Source of the DNA: Porphyromonadaceae bacterium
Lineage (GTDB): Bacteria > Bacteroidota > Bacteroidia > Bacteroidales > Porphyromonadaceae
Length of the DNA: 37,065 bases
Direction of reading: 5' to 3'
NCBI GenBank assembly: GCA_030528445.1
Contig: JAUMYV010000016.1
Location: 1 to 37,065 of the forward strand
The notes below the pieces were generated by a model. It was not told the DNA's origin and did no database searches. It worked only from the letters and a program-made list of their open reading frames with translations. The translations under genes and the position numbers were made by a program. Below are positions 15,836-22,979 of the stretch, piece by piece (the stretch's first letter is position 1; every line of letters starts with the position of its first letter).

Positions 15836-16942
15836 CTAGATCTGCAGAGAGGCAGGCTTGGCTCTTGCGGCGAGCCAAATGGATCGTTTGAATTCCTCTT
15901 CGTTGTGTAACACTTGCACTTGAATGGGGAGGTAGTAGATATGATTGAGTAATTCGGGGCTTAGACTAGCCTGATACTCAACTAGTCGAACAGCGTCTTT
16001 CTCTGTACAAATCATGTAGAGAGAAGAATTATCCTCTGCAAGAAGCTGGGTATAGCGCTGATTCATCTGCTTGACATCCTCCAAATCGAAATGGTGATGA
16101 TCGGGGTAGATGGCACTATCTACTAGTCTGAAACGGCTCTTAAGTCTCTGAACAAAAGGTTCAGGATTGGCAATCCCCGCCAAGGCAATTACTCTATCCA
16201 CACGCCCTGGGGGAGCTACCTCTGCGACCGAATCGTCGGGAGGAACCAGAGGCTGCAGTGCCTCATAGGCCATACGAGTGAAATAGATTTGCTGATGAGG
16301 GAAAAGAGCCAAGTTGCGCTCAATGATGCGTTGCTGAATCGGACTCATATCTTCTGGGCATTTGGTCACGATGATACAATCTGCCCTATAGAGTGCAGAG
16401 ATAGATTCACGTAAGTTCCCCTCGGGAAGTAATCGATCGTCCCAAACAGGGCGTCTAGCATCGACAAGCAAAATCGAATAGGAGGGCTTGATATAGCGGT
16501 GCTGATAGCCATCATCCATCACTACGACCTCTGGACGCTGGTTGGCAGGCAAAGACATCAGATAGCGCATGGCTCTACGCCGGTTCCCGTCTACGACAAC
16601 CCGCACCTGCGGATACTTGAGTTTGATTTGGCGAGGCTCGTCTCCTATCTCTAGAGGGCTAGACGATTCGGTTGCTACGACTAGCCCTTTGCTCTTGCGC
16701 TTATACCCACGGCTAAGCACCGCGACCCTGTATTGTGGGTGCAGATGCTGTAGGATATACTCCACATGTGGTGTCTTGCCCGTACCTCCCACCGCGATAT
16801 TGCCTACGCAGATCACGGGTATTGGGAAAGCCTCGCTAGGTAGCAACCCACGATCGAAGCAGAAATTGCGCAGAGCTACGCCCCTGCCATAGAGCCAGGC
16901 TAGAGGACGAAGCAATGGGCGATATTTCGAAATCGAAGACAT
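15836..16942 (-). CDS. lpxK: Tetraacyldisaccharide 4'-kinase
   Basis: A 368-residue lipid A biosynthesis kinase that phosphorylates the 4' position of tetraacyldisaccharide-1-phosphate at the inner membrane. The P-loop is VGNIAVGGTGKTPHVEYI, after the N-terminal membrane-associated helix region (LRPLAWLYGRGVALRNF). Next come YRVAVLSRGYKRKSKG, VVVMDDGYQHRYIKPSYSIL, LLPEGNLRESISALYRADCI, and the C-terminal YPDHHHFDLEDV and CTEKDAVRL motifs. Full length. It begins 31 bp after the sppA stop on the same strand, so the two are probably co-transcribed from the sppA promoter. Confidence 0.96.
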   Translation of the reverse strand: MSSISKYRPLLRPLAWLYGRGVALRNFCFDRGLLPSEAFPIPVICVGNIAVGGTGKTPHVEYILQHLHPQYRVAVLSRGYKRKSKGLVVATESSSPLEIGDEPRQIKLKYPQVRVVVDGNRRRAMRYLMSLPANQRPEVVVMDDGYQHRYIKPSYSILLVDARRPVWDDRLLPEGNLRESISALYRADCIIVTKCPEDMSPIQQRIIERNLALFPHQQIYFTRMAYEALQPLVPPDDSVAEVAPPGRVDRVIALAGIANPEPFVQRLKSRFRLVDSAIYPDHHHFDLEDVKQMNQRYTQLLAEDNSSLYMICTEKDAVRLVEYQASLSPELLNHIYYLPIQVQVLHNEEEFKRSIWLAARAKPASLQI

Positions 16943-16973
16943 AGCTACCTAGTTTTGCTCTGCTTGGCTTCTC

Positions 16974-18785
16974 CTAATAGACAGAAATCTCGTAGGGCAA
17001 GCGTGCCTGTACTCCAAGGCTTGCAGTCTGTCGCTCTAGCAGGAGCAGAAGTTCGCGCTCACGGGGACTCATGAAGCTGTACTTGAGCTTAGCCACAAAG
17101 TCGCTACTGCTCTGGCTATCAAGTAGCTCGGAGAAGATATTGCGTGAAGTCTCTCCATAGTCCAATCGATACTCGCTGAGGTTGGCGAGCTTAGCGGCAG
17201 CCTCTACAGCAGTAGATAGGCCACCGAGCTCATCTACTAGTCCTAGCTCCAGCGCCTTGCGCCCCAGCCATACACGACCTTGAGCAACCTGATCTACCTG
17301 CTCTAGAGTCATATTGCGCCCCTCGGCTACTCTACTCAAAAACGTCTCATACCCTCGCTCTACCATACGCTGTATGAGCATACGCTCCTCGTCTGTCATT
17401 GGGTTAATAGGTAGCCCTGCGATACTACCCGTCTCGAGGTTGGCAAACTTACTTGTCTTGACAATATCTAGATTGACGCCTAGACGACTAGCCAATTCGC
17501 TAGCATTCTGAACCATCCCGAAGATACCGATTGATCCTGTGAGCGTATTAGCCTCGGCTACTATGCGGTCGGCTGCAGAGGCGATGTAGTAGCCACCCGA
17601 GGCAGCCACATCACCCATAGACACGACTACAGGCTTGAGCTCGCGCAGAGCCTTCACCTCCCGCCAGATTTGCTCTGAGAGGAATGCACTCCCTCCAGGG
17701 GAGCTGATGCGTAGAACCACCGCCTTGATATCGTCATTTTTAGCCACCTTCTGTAGCTTATCTACCAGGTCGTAGTTGATGCTCGTAACACTGCTATATA
17801 GAGACGCCATCTTGGGCATAATCTCTCCCTCGGCGACGATCACAGATATTGCATCGCCTGTAGTAGCTCTGCCAACCTCCGGCTGAGCAGCCATCTGTGA
17901 GAGCGTAACCATATTGACATCCTCGGGCTTGCTTAGCTGCATACGATCAGCTATCAGTCCCTTAATATCGCGTCTGTAGACAAGCGTATCAATTAATTTG
18001 CGCTCCACAAAAAGCTTAGCAGGCGCAAAAGCCTCGCCGCGCTCAGCGATGGCACGTACGGAGTCGGCTTCGATACCGCGAGCCTTGGCGATGGTAGATG
18101 TGATGCTAGACCAAAGGCCATCGATATAGGTCTGTACCTGCTCCTTATTGGCCTCACTCATGTGATCGAGGATGAAAGGCTCTACGGCAGACTTGTAGGT
18201 GCCGACCTTGAAAACCTCGGTTTTGATACCGAGCTTAGAGAGGGCACTGCGCATCATCAGAGTGCTTGAGGCAATACCCATAATACCTATTGAGCCCTCG
18301 GGGTTGAGCAACACTTGATCGGCAACAGAAGACAAATAGTAGGCCTTCTGGCTAAAGTTGTCTGCATACGCCACGATAAATTTGCCAGAACCTCGGAAGT
18401 TTTCCAGAGCTCTACGTAGCTCATCAACGGATGCCATACCAGCGTGCATATCCTCGACATTGAGGTAGATGCCAGAGATATTCGGATTGTTTTTCGCCTT
18501 ATGGATTGCGCGCACAGCCTCGGTAAGCGAGACAGGCTCATCCTGGTCTTTGGTGCTCAGAAGATTGTCTAGAGGATTGCTCTCCACAATCTCTGAGATT
18601 TGCGACAGGTTGATTTTAAGCACAGTATTAGCCTTAATGGCCACTGGCTCTGCCTCACTACTACCGAAGGTTGCCAAACTAGCTATTGCTCCAGCAATAA
18701 GTGAAAACAGTATAAAAATCAAGCACCCCGAGCCTGCTATAATACCAAGCAAAGAGGCAAAAAACATTTTAAGGAAACTTTTCAT
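16974..18785 (-). CDS. sppA: Signal peptide peptidase SppA, 67K type
   Basis: A 603-residue membrane-anchored serine/lysine protease that degrades cleaved signal peptides. It has an N-terminal membrane helix (SLLGIIAGSGCLIFILFSLI) and two tandem SppA/S49 domains. The first half carries the general-base Lys region FSQKAYYLSSVADQVLLNPE. The second carries the nucleophile region VVSMGDVAASGGYYIASAAD (Ser of AASGG) followed by LTGSIGIFGMV. The ATG at 18785 (MKSFLKMFF) is preferred; an upstream in-frame ATG at 18899 would lie beyond the promoter element at 18835-18842 and add an unlikely leader. lpxK follows after 31 bp. Confidence 0.95.
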   Translation of the reverse strand: MKSFLKMFFASLLGIIAGSGCLIFILFSLIAGAIASLATFGSSEAEPVAIKANTVLKINLSQISEIVESNPLDNLLSTKDQDEPVSLTEAVRAIHKAKNNPNISGIYLNVEDMHAGMASVDELRRALENFRGSGKFIVAYADNFSQKAYYLSSVADQVLLNPEGSIGIMGIASSTLMMRSALSKLGIKTEVFKVGTYKSAVEPFILDHMSEANKEQVQTYIDGLWSSITSTIAKARGIEADSVRAIAERGEAFAPAKLFVERKLIDTLVYRRDIKGLIADRMQLSKPEDVNMVTLSQMAAQPEVGRATTGDAISVIVAEGEIMPKMASLYSSVTSINYDLVDKLQKVAKNDDIKAVVLRISSPGGSAFLSEQIWREVKALRELKPVVVSMGDVAASGGYYIASAADRIVAEANTLTGSIGIFGMVQNASELASRLGVNLDIVKTSKFANLETGSIAGLPINPMTDEERMLIQRMVERGYETFLSRVAEGRNMTLEQVDQVAQGRVWLGRKALELGLVDELGGLSTAVEAAAKLANLSEYRLDYGETSRNIFSELLDSQSSSDFVAKLKYSFMSPRERELLLLLERQTASLGVQARLPYEISVY

Positions 18786-18834
18786 ACGAACTGGTATAAT
18801 ACCGATTTTTATTTTGCTAAATCTATACAGGCTA

Positions 18835-18865
18835 CAAATATAGCATATTGGGGTAAGAGGAGCAA
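18835..18865 (-). promoter_or_regulatory. Promoter of sppA (-7 TATATTTG, -33 TTGC)
   Basis: The minus strand has TATATTTG (18835-18842) and TTGC (18862-18865), separated by exactly 19 bp. The leader to the ATG at 18785 would be about 40-45 nt. This supports the shorter SppA start. Confidence 0.6.
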
Positions 18866-18965
18866 GCCATCGAGCAAGAGCCGTAGAGAGCTTAACCAAA
18901 TATCAGGAGTAAAGTGATTTTATAGGGCTCCTACAATCCTTGATGTTTTGAACTGAATACAAACA

Positions 18966-18987
18966 TTTACCCTCATGGTAGGGTAAA
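18966..18987. repeat. Hairpin TTTACCCT/AGGGTAAA
   Basis: Perfect 8-bp arms (18966-18973 and 18980-18987) with a 6-nt loop CATGGT. A third half-copy, TTTACCCC, follows at about 18992. It lies about 120 bp upstream of the sppA promoter. It could be an operator or a small structured element; no T run is present. Confidence 0.45.
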
Positions 18988-19246
18988 CATATTTACCCCA
19001 ATAGCAATTTGATAATAAATCAATTAAGATACTTCCTCAAGCTCTGGGTTACTTGATGAACCAGTCTGCTAATAACCCTTCATTGCCCAATGTGAGGATT
19101 TGCACAGGTGTAGTTTAAGTCAAAAGCGAAAATATAAATCTAGCGTAAAGAAATCATAATAGGCTAATGATCGATTCGAAGGATTTAGGCCCACAACTCA
19201 GCTTTTTTAGTGAGAGTTTTTTTCGGATTGTAGAACTAATTTGCCA

Positions 19247-19264
19247 CGATGTGTACACACATCG
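19247..19264. repeat. Inverted repeat CGATGTGT/ACACATCG
   Basis: Perfect 8-bp arms with a 2-bp spacer (18 bp total) in the middle of the long AT-rich gap. The symmetry suits a dimeric protein-binding site better than an RNA hairpin, since the loop would be only 2 nt. No gene start is close by. Confidence 0.35.
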
Positions 19265-19775
19265 GAAAAGATTAGTGCACAGAAATTCTGAAATTTCGGC
19301 TTCGATCAGACAAAATCACCTCAAATACAACCATATATACCTGATTATTAGTTATATATAAAACAATTGATTTAACAGGGTCTTTTCATTTGGCTGGGAC
19401 TAAGTGCCAAAATCAGGTCGGACGCGCTGTAGGGCTCGCTAGGGGGCAAATACGGGGTCTACCGCTTTTTGTTCTCTCACACCACAATCTCTCATCAACA
19501 TTCTGAAATCTGGTCTAAAATTAATAGTCTCCTAAACATTTATTTTGATATTACGAGTTCGTGGTCATGTAGTGTACATCCCTATCTTGTTTTTCCGTAA
19601 CTTCGCAAGACGCTACTTTCAACCCCAATCAAACAATCGGGGAGATAAGAGTCTTATTGATTATGTAGTATTGGGGATGAGATGCTTAGGAACCTCTGCT
19701 ATCTCAGCCTCAGCTATTAGACTCTATGGCTAGGCTCCTTGGAGCTGTCGCCCCTGACTTCTGACCACAGATATT

Positions 19776-19946
19776 ATGTTTGAGCTTGTTACATTTTTAC
19801 TCTTCGTTGCCCTACTAGGAGCATTACTAGGAGGAGACAGCTTCGGGAGCTCCACTCGCAGAGGGTGTGGCTGTTTGGTACTATTGGTCATCATCTTTTT
19901 CATCCCAATGTCTTTGTACGGTCTCTTTATGTTATTCTCCAATTAA
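19776..19946 (+). CDS. Small two-helix membrane protein (56 residues)
   Basis: ATG at 19776, stop TAA at 19944-19946. The product has two hydrophobic helices, residues 2-20 (FELVTFLLFVALLGALLGG) and 34-54 (LVLLVVIIFFIPMSLYGLF). A short polar loop, DSFGSSTRRGCGC, joins them and carries two Cys and two Arg. The hydrophobic pattern is too regular to be chance. The gene ends 32 bp before the nicotinamidase ATG on the same strand, so they may share a transcript. No Shine-Dalgarno sequence is evident, which is common in Bacteroidota. I do not recognise a family; function unknown. Confidence 0.65.
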   Translation: MFELVTFLLFVALLGALLGGDSFGSSTRRGCGCLVLLVIIFFIPMSLYGLFMLFSN

Positions 19947-19978
19947 ATTATTGTTTTCATAACCTATACTAAATCTTT

Positions 19979-20488
19979 ATGAAGCGCGTTCTTCTTATTG
20001 TAGATCCACAGATAGATTTCATTACGGGAACCCTACCGGTACCCGAGGCTGCTGAGGCGATGGAGCGCCTCGCGCTCTGGATACGGGAGCACAGCAATCT
20101 CTACGATGCGATAGTTATCACGATGGATCAGCATCCATATAATCACTGTAGCTTCGTTGCTCATGGTGGCATTTGGCCCCCACACTGCGTACGCTACACA
20201 GAGGGAGCAGCTATCTACCCAGCTATCCACGAGCAGACGGTTCTCGCGGCTCTCTCGGGTAAGCCTCTACTCTATATAGAGAAAGCCACTACAACCGAGC
20301 GTGATGCCTACAGTGCATTCGCCGAGGATACCCCTCGTCTACTGCTCGATGCTGAAAAAATTTACCTCGCGGGGCTAGCTGGAGACTATTGTGTTGCCGA
20401 GACGCATCGCGACCTACTCAAAAATATCCCGAGTGAGCGTATCGAGCTGCTACACGAAGGAATAGCTTACATCAACAAACCAGAGTAG
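19979..20488 (+). CDS. pncA: Nicotinamidase (isochorismatase-fold)
   Basis: A 169-residue cysteine hydrolase that probably converts nicotinamide to nicotinate for NAD salvage. The triad is visible: Asp9 (IVDPQIDF), Lys102 (YIEKATTTE) and Cys138 (LAGLAGDYCVAETH). The metal site typical of nicotinamidases is also present: Asp50 and His52 in MDQHPYNHCSF, and His69 in GGIWPPHCV. It is shorter than classic PncA (around 200 residues). It starts the clear run pncA, C_GCAxxG_C_C, HAD-hotdog, MarR; the next gene begins 8 bp after its stop. Isochorismatase-like activity on another amide is the main alternative, but the metal ligands favour nicotinamidase. Confidence 0.88.
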   Translation: MKRVLLIVDPQIDFITGTLPVPEAAEAMERLALWIREHSNLYDAIVITMDQHPYNHCSFVAHGGIWPPHCVRYTEGAAIYPAIHEQTVLAALSGKPLLYIEKATTTERDAYSAFAEDTPRLLLDAEKIYLAGLAGDYCVAETHRDLLKNIPSERIELLHEGIAYINKPE

Positions 20489-20496
20489 CAAACAGA

Positions 20497-20919
20497 ATGG
20501 ATACACAAGAACTACCTAAGGATAAACCAAAGCCCACTACGCGCCCCACTAGAGGGTCGATGGCATCAACCTTCTTCCACAACGAGTCCAACAACTGGAA
20601 TTGTGCTCAGTCTGTCCACAAATCGCAACAAGAGCTTACAGGACTAAGCGATGAGCAGATCGAGCTAACCTATAGAAGCAAAGGTGGTGGCCGAGCCGAA
20701 GGTGGTATGTGTGGGGCTATCTACGCCGCTAGCGGCTTGGTAGGCGGAGAGCATTCGGCTAGACTAATCGAAGAGTTCCGCCAAAGAGCAGGAGGCCTGA
20801 CTTGTGCCGAACTCAAAGGCAAATACAACCGCCCCTGCAGCGTCCTGGTCGATATGGCTCAAGAAATACTCCTTGAGACCCAAGCTACACAAAACGAAAA
20901 AACAGATGAAGACAACTAA
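20497..20919 (+). CDS. C_GCAxxG_C_C family (probable redox) protein
   Basis: A 140-residue soluble protein matching the C_GCAxxG_C_C family by its Cys pattern: NNWNCAQSVHKS, then GGGRAEGGMCGAIYAASGL, then GLTCAELKGKYNRPCSVLV. The C-terminal tail is polar and lysine-rich (TQNEKTDEDN). Members are often near redox or membrane-transport genes; a metal- or disulfide-based role is suspected but not proven. It lies 8 bp after pncA, and its last 14 bases overlap the start of the HAD-hotdog gene, indicating translational coupling. The N-terminal 20 residues (PKDKPKPTTRPTRG) look disordered. Confidence 0.85.
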   Translation: MDTQELPKDKPKPTTRPTRGSMASTFFHNESNNWNCAQSVHKSQQELTGLSDEQIELTYRSKGGGRAEGGMCGAIYAASGLVGGEHSARLIEEFRQRAGGLTCAELKGKYNRPCSVLVDMAQEILLETQATQNEKTDEDN

Positions 20920-22150
20920 GTACAAACTAATGGCTCTAGATGTAGACGGCACGTTGGTCAACTCTCAAGGGGTACTTACCGAGCCCGTCCGTGACGCTCT
21001 GCTCAAAGCCCAAGACGAGTATGGTATACGCCTAATCATCGCCTCTGGTCGTCCCACTGCAGGGTTGAGAGATATTGCCCAAGCTCTGCAGCTCGATCGA
21101 TATAGTGGCTACTTGATGCCTTTCAACGGCGGAGAGGTCTACAACTGTAGAGCTAAAAATCCCATCGCATCATATCTATTGCCCGAGGGGATAGCCACTG
21201 AGATATACGATCTGAGCAAAGAGTACGGACTGACTATTCTCACGTACGATGCTGAGCATATCCTATCCGAAAACATTGACGACCCCTATCTGCTCAAAGA
21301 GGTAGGCATCACGGGTATGACACCCAAACAAGTAAGTTGCTTCGCGACTGATGTACCCAAAGCACTTCCTAAGTGCCTCATCGTCGGTCCAGCCGATCGC
21401 ATAGAGGCTCTAGAGCCTATCGTTAGGGAGCGCTTCGCTGGTCGCATCAATGCCTTTCGGTCGCACCCTAGTTTCTTGGAGATCGTGCCAGAGGGCGTAC
21501 ACAAAGCAGCATCTCTAAGTCGCCTACTAGAGCGACTAGACTACGATCGTAGCGAACTAATCGCGGTAGGCGACAGCTTCAATGACTTGGAAATGATTCA
21601 ATACGCAGGTCTAGGTGTCGCTATGGCTAACGCTCGCGAAGCAATCAAAGCCTGTGCCGACTACGTCACCAAGAGCAATGATGAGGATGGTGTAGCACAT
21701 CTGCTCGCCAAGTATCTCTTCAACCATCATGATGAATCCCCCTATACGGTGGAGGAGTTCAACTCTCTCATCCCGGGGACTCTAATGGAAGCACTGGGAA
21801 TCCGCTGCGTAGAGGTCGCTAAGGGCTACATTGTCGGGACCATGCCAGTGGATCATCGCACAGCCCAGCCGATGGGCATTATACACGGGGGAGCAAACCT
21901 AGCTTTTGCCGAGACTATGGCAGGCTACGGCTCACTTGCTCTACTAGAAGAGGGCGAGATGCAGGTCGGAGCTCAGGTTAGTGGCAACCACGTGGCCTCT
22001 GCGATGACTGGAGATATGATGCGGGCAGAGGCACGCATCATGCACCAAGGGCGCAGTACTCACGTATGGAGTGTAGAGATTTATTCACAAAAGTCGGGCA
22101 AACTCGTACATACAGCCCGAGTACTAAATAGTATTCTCAAGAGAAGGTAA
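20906..22150 (+). CDS. HAD-IIB phosphatase fused to a hotdog thioesterase
   Basis: A 414-residue two-domain protein. Residues 1-275 are a Cof-type HAD phosphatase: LMALDVDGTLVNS (nucleophile Asp12, Asp14), IIASGRPTAGL, a C2 cap, and LIAVGDSFNDLEMI with GVAMANA. Residues about 280-414 are a PaaI/EntH-like hotdog thioesterase, with PMGIIHGGANLAFAETMAGY (Glu about 336 matches the EntH/MenI catalytic Glu) and GDMMRAEARIMHQGRSTHVW. The hotdog half most resembles DHNA-CoA thioesterases of menaquinone synthesis, so a role there is plausible but unproven. The ATG at 20906 is chosen; it overlaps the preceding gene by 14 bases. An upstream start at 20804 would add residues read out of frame through that gene. 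Confidence 0.88.
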   Translation: MKTTKYKLMALDVDGTLVNSQGVLTEPVRDALLKAQDEYGIRLIIASGRPTAGLRDIAQALQLDRYSGYLMPFNGGEVYNCRAKNPIASYLLPEGIATEIYDLSKEYGLTILTYDAEHILSENIDDPYLLKEVGITGMTPKQVSCFATDVPKALPKCLIVGPADRIEALEPIVRERFAGRINAFRSHPSFLEIVPEGVHKAASLSRLLERLDYDRSELIAVGDSFNDLEMIQYAGLGVAMANAREAIKACADYVTKSNDEDGVAHLLAKYLFNHHDESPYTVEEFNSLIPGTLMEALGIRCVEVAKGYIVGTMPVDHRTAQPMGIIHGGANLAFAETMAGYGSLALLEEGEMQVGAQVSGNHVASAMTGDMMRAEARIMHQGRSTHVWSVEIYSQKSGKLVHTARVLNSILKRR

Positions 22151-22184
22151 TTATTTATAATCATTAGGAATAAAGAGGGGAAGG

Positions 22185-22841
22185 ATGAAAAGTAAGCGAT
22201 TGCTCCTAGAGCTGGTCGAGTATCTCGATCTATTTGAACGTTTAGTGCCAGATGCAGAAGAAATGGGGATGCGTAGTTTCTTGACTTTTGTCGAGAGTAT
22301 GCTCCCGGTACAGTGCGCCGAGTGTCCCTCGGCGCAAGAAGGGGCGCCAGCTGATGTGGGGATCGCTCGTCATCTTAGCTTGCTGCACCGCTATTCGAAG
22401 GCCTACATCAAGAAGGCACTCACAGAGAGTGAATACCTACAGACCGAGGAGGAGTACACTTATTTAGTCTGTCTGATGTCTGAAAACGGGCTAACCAAAA
22501 GTGAACTGAATAGCCGCAACGGCATGGAGAAAACCTCTGGTGGAGAAGTCATGAGACGCCTCAAGCGAGACGGTTTGATTGAGGAATTCCCCAGCAAGCA
22601 TGACAGACGGAGCGTCAGCGTATTCATCACCCCCAAAGGGCGTGGCGAGCTATTTAAGGTCTTCCCCAAACTCCACATGGCAGCCAAACTGCTATCATCA
22701 CCACTGAGCCAGAACCAGAGAGAGACTCTGCTCTTCCTATTGGAGCATCTCACTCATGAGCAAAGCCAGCACATCGGTCGTCTATCAGATGTTGGCCTGG
22801 AGGGCTTGATGCCATCGGACCAGTCGGATGAGGAGAGCTAA
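22185..22841 (+). CDS. MarR-family transcriptional regulator
   Basis: A 218-residue regulator. A helical N-terminal region of about 85 residues (containing CAECPSAQEG with two Cys) precedes a winged helix at roughly 95-160: YTYLVCLMSENGLTKSELNS, GGEVMRRLKRDGLIEEFPSK, then HDRRSVSVFITPKGRGELF, the DxRS wing typical of MarR. The ATG at 22185 is preceded by a strong purine-rich RBS (AAAGAGGGGAAGG), unusual among its neighbours. It lies 34 bp after the HAD-hotdog gene and before an outer-membrane receptor gene, so either unit may be its target. The CxxC in the N-terminus could sense redox or metal; that is a guess. Confidence 0.85.
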   Translation: MKSKRLLLELVEYLDLFERLVPDAEEMGMRSFLTFVESMLPVQCAECPSAQEGAPADVGIARHLSLLHRYSKAYIKKALTESEYLQTEEEYTYLVCLMSENGLTKSELNSRNGMEKTSGGEVMRRLKRDGLIEEFPSKHDRRSVSVFITPKGRGELFKVFPKLHMAAKLLSSPLSQNQRETLLFLLEHLTHEQSQHIGRLSDVGLEGLMPSDQSDEES

Positions 22842-22903
22842 TCTCGCATAAGGTAGAGCCTACCGATGGCGTCCAAATTATTTATATCAAATTCGATCAG
22901 TAC

Positions 22904-22945
22904 AATTCCTAAGATTTGCCCATCGGGTAAGTCTTAGGGATTTTT
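22904..22945 (+). terminator. Rho-independent terminator or attenuator after the MarR gene
   Basis: The 18-bp stem (arms 22904-22921 and 22925-22942, core CCTAAGATTTGCCC with GGGTAAGTCTTAGG) has three G-U pairs, a 3-nt loop and a T5 run at 22941-22945. It ends 35 bp before the outer-membrane protein ATG at 22980, so it may end the MarR transcript or attenuate entry into the next gene. Confidence 0.7.
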
Positions 22946-22979
22946 CATTCAAAACATCAAAGTCAAACTAACATATAGT

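Larger units (their letters stand above)
18866..19775. other. Long AT-rich gap between sppA and the 56-residue membrane protein gene
   Basis: About 900 bp without a gene I can support. It is visibly richer in A and T than its flanks, apart from a G-rich patch near 19400-19460. It contains two clean hairpins (18966-18987 and 19247-19264). On the plus strand, TAACTTCG at 19598-19605 resembles a variant -7 element that could drive the genes starting at 19776. Open frames of 60-70 codons exist (for example 19167-19361 and 19545-19733) but have no recognisable motif. Decayed gene material or an unrecognised RNA is possible. Confidence 0.5.

Noticed and set aside
19167-19361. 64-codon plus-strand frame in the AT-rich gap
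   Set aside because: No motif, no start context, and base composition like the non-coding flank; kept as part of the gap description.
19545-19733. 62-codon plus-strand frame before the small membrane protein
   Set aside because: It contains the variant -7 element and a hairpin, shows no domain, and is more likely leader sequence.
19730-19942. 70-codon minus-strand frame opposite the small membrane protein
   Set aside because: The plus-strand frame has two clear hydrophobic helices; this antisense frame is polar and motif-free.
20804-20905. N-terminal extension of the HAD-hotdog protein
   Set aside because: It reads through the C_GCAxxG gene in another frame; the HAD motif starts right after the ATG at 20906.
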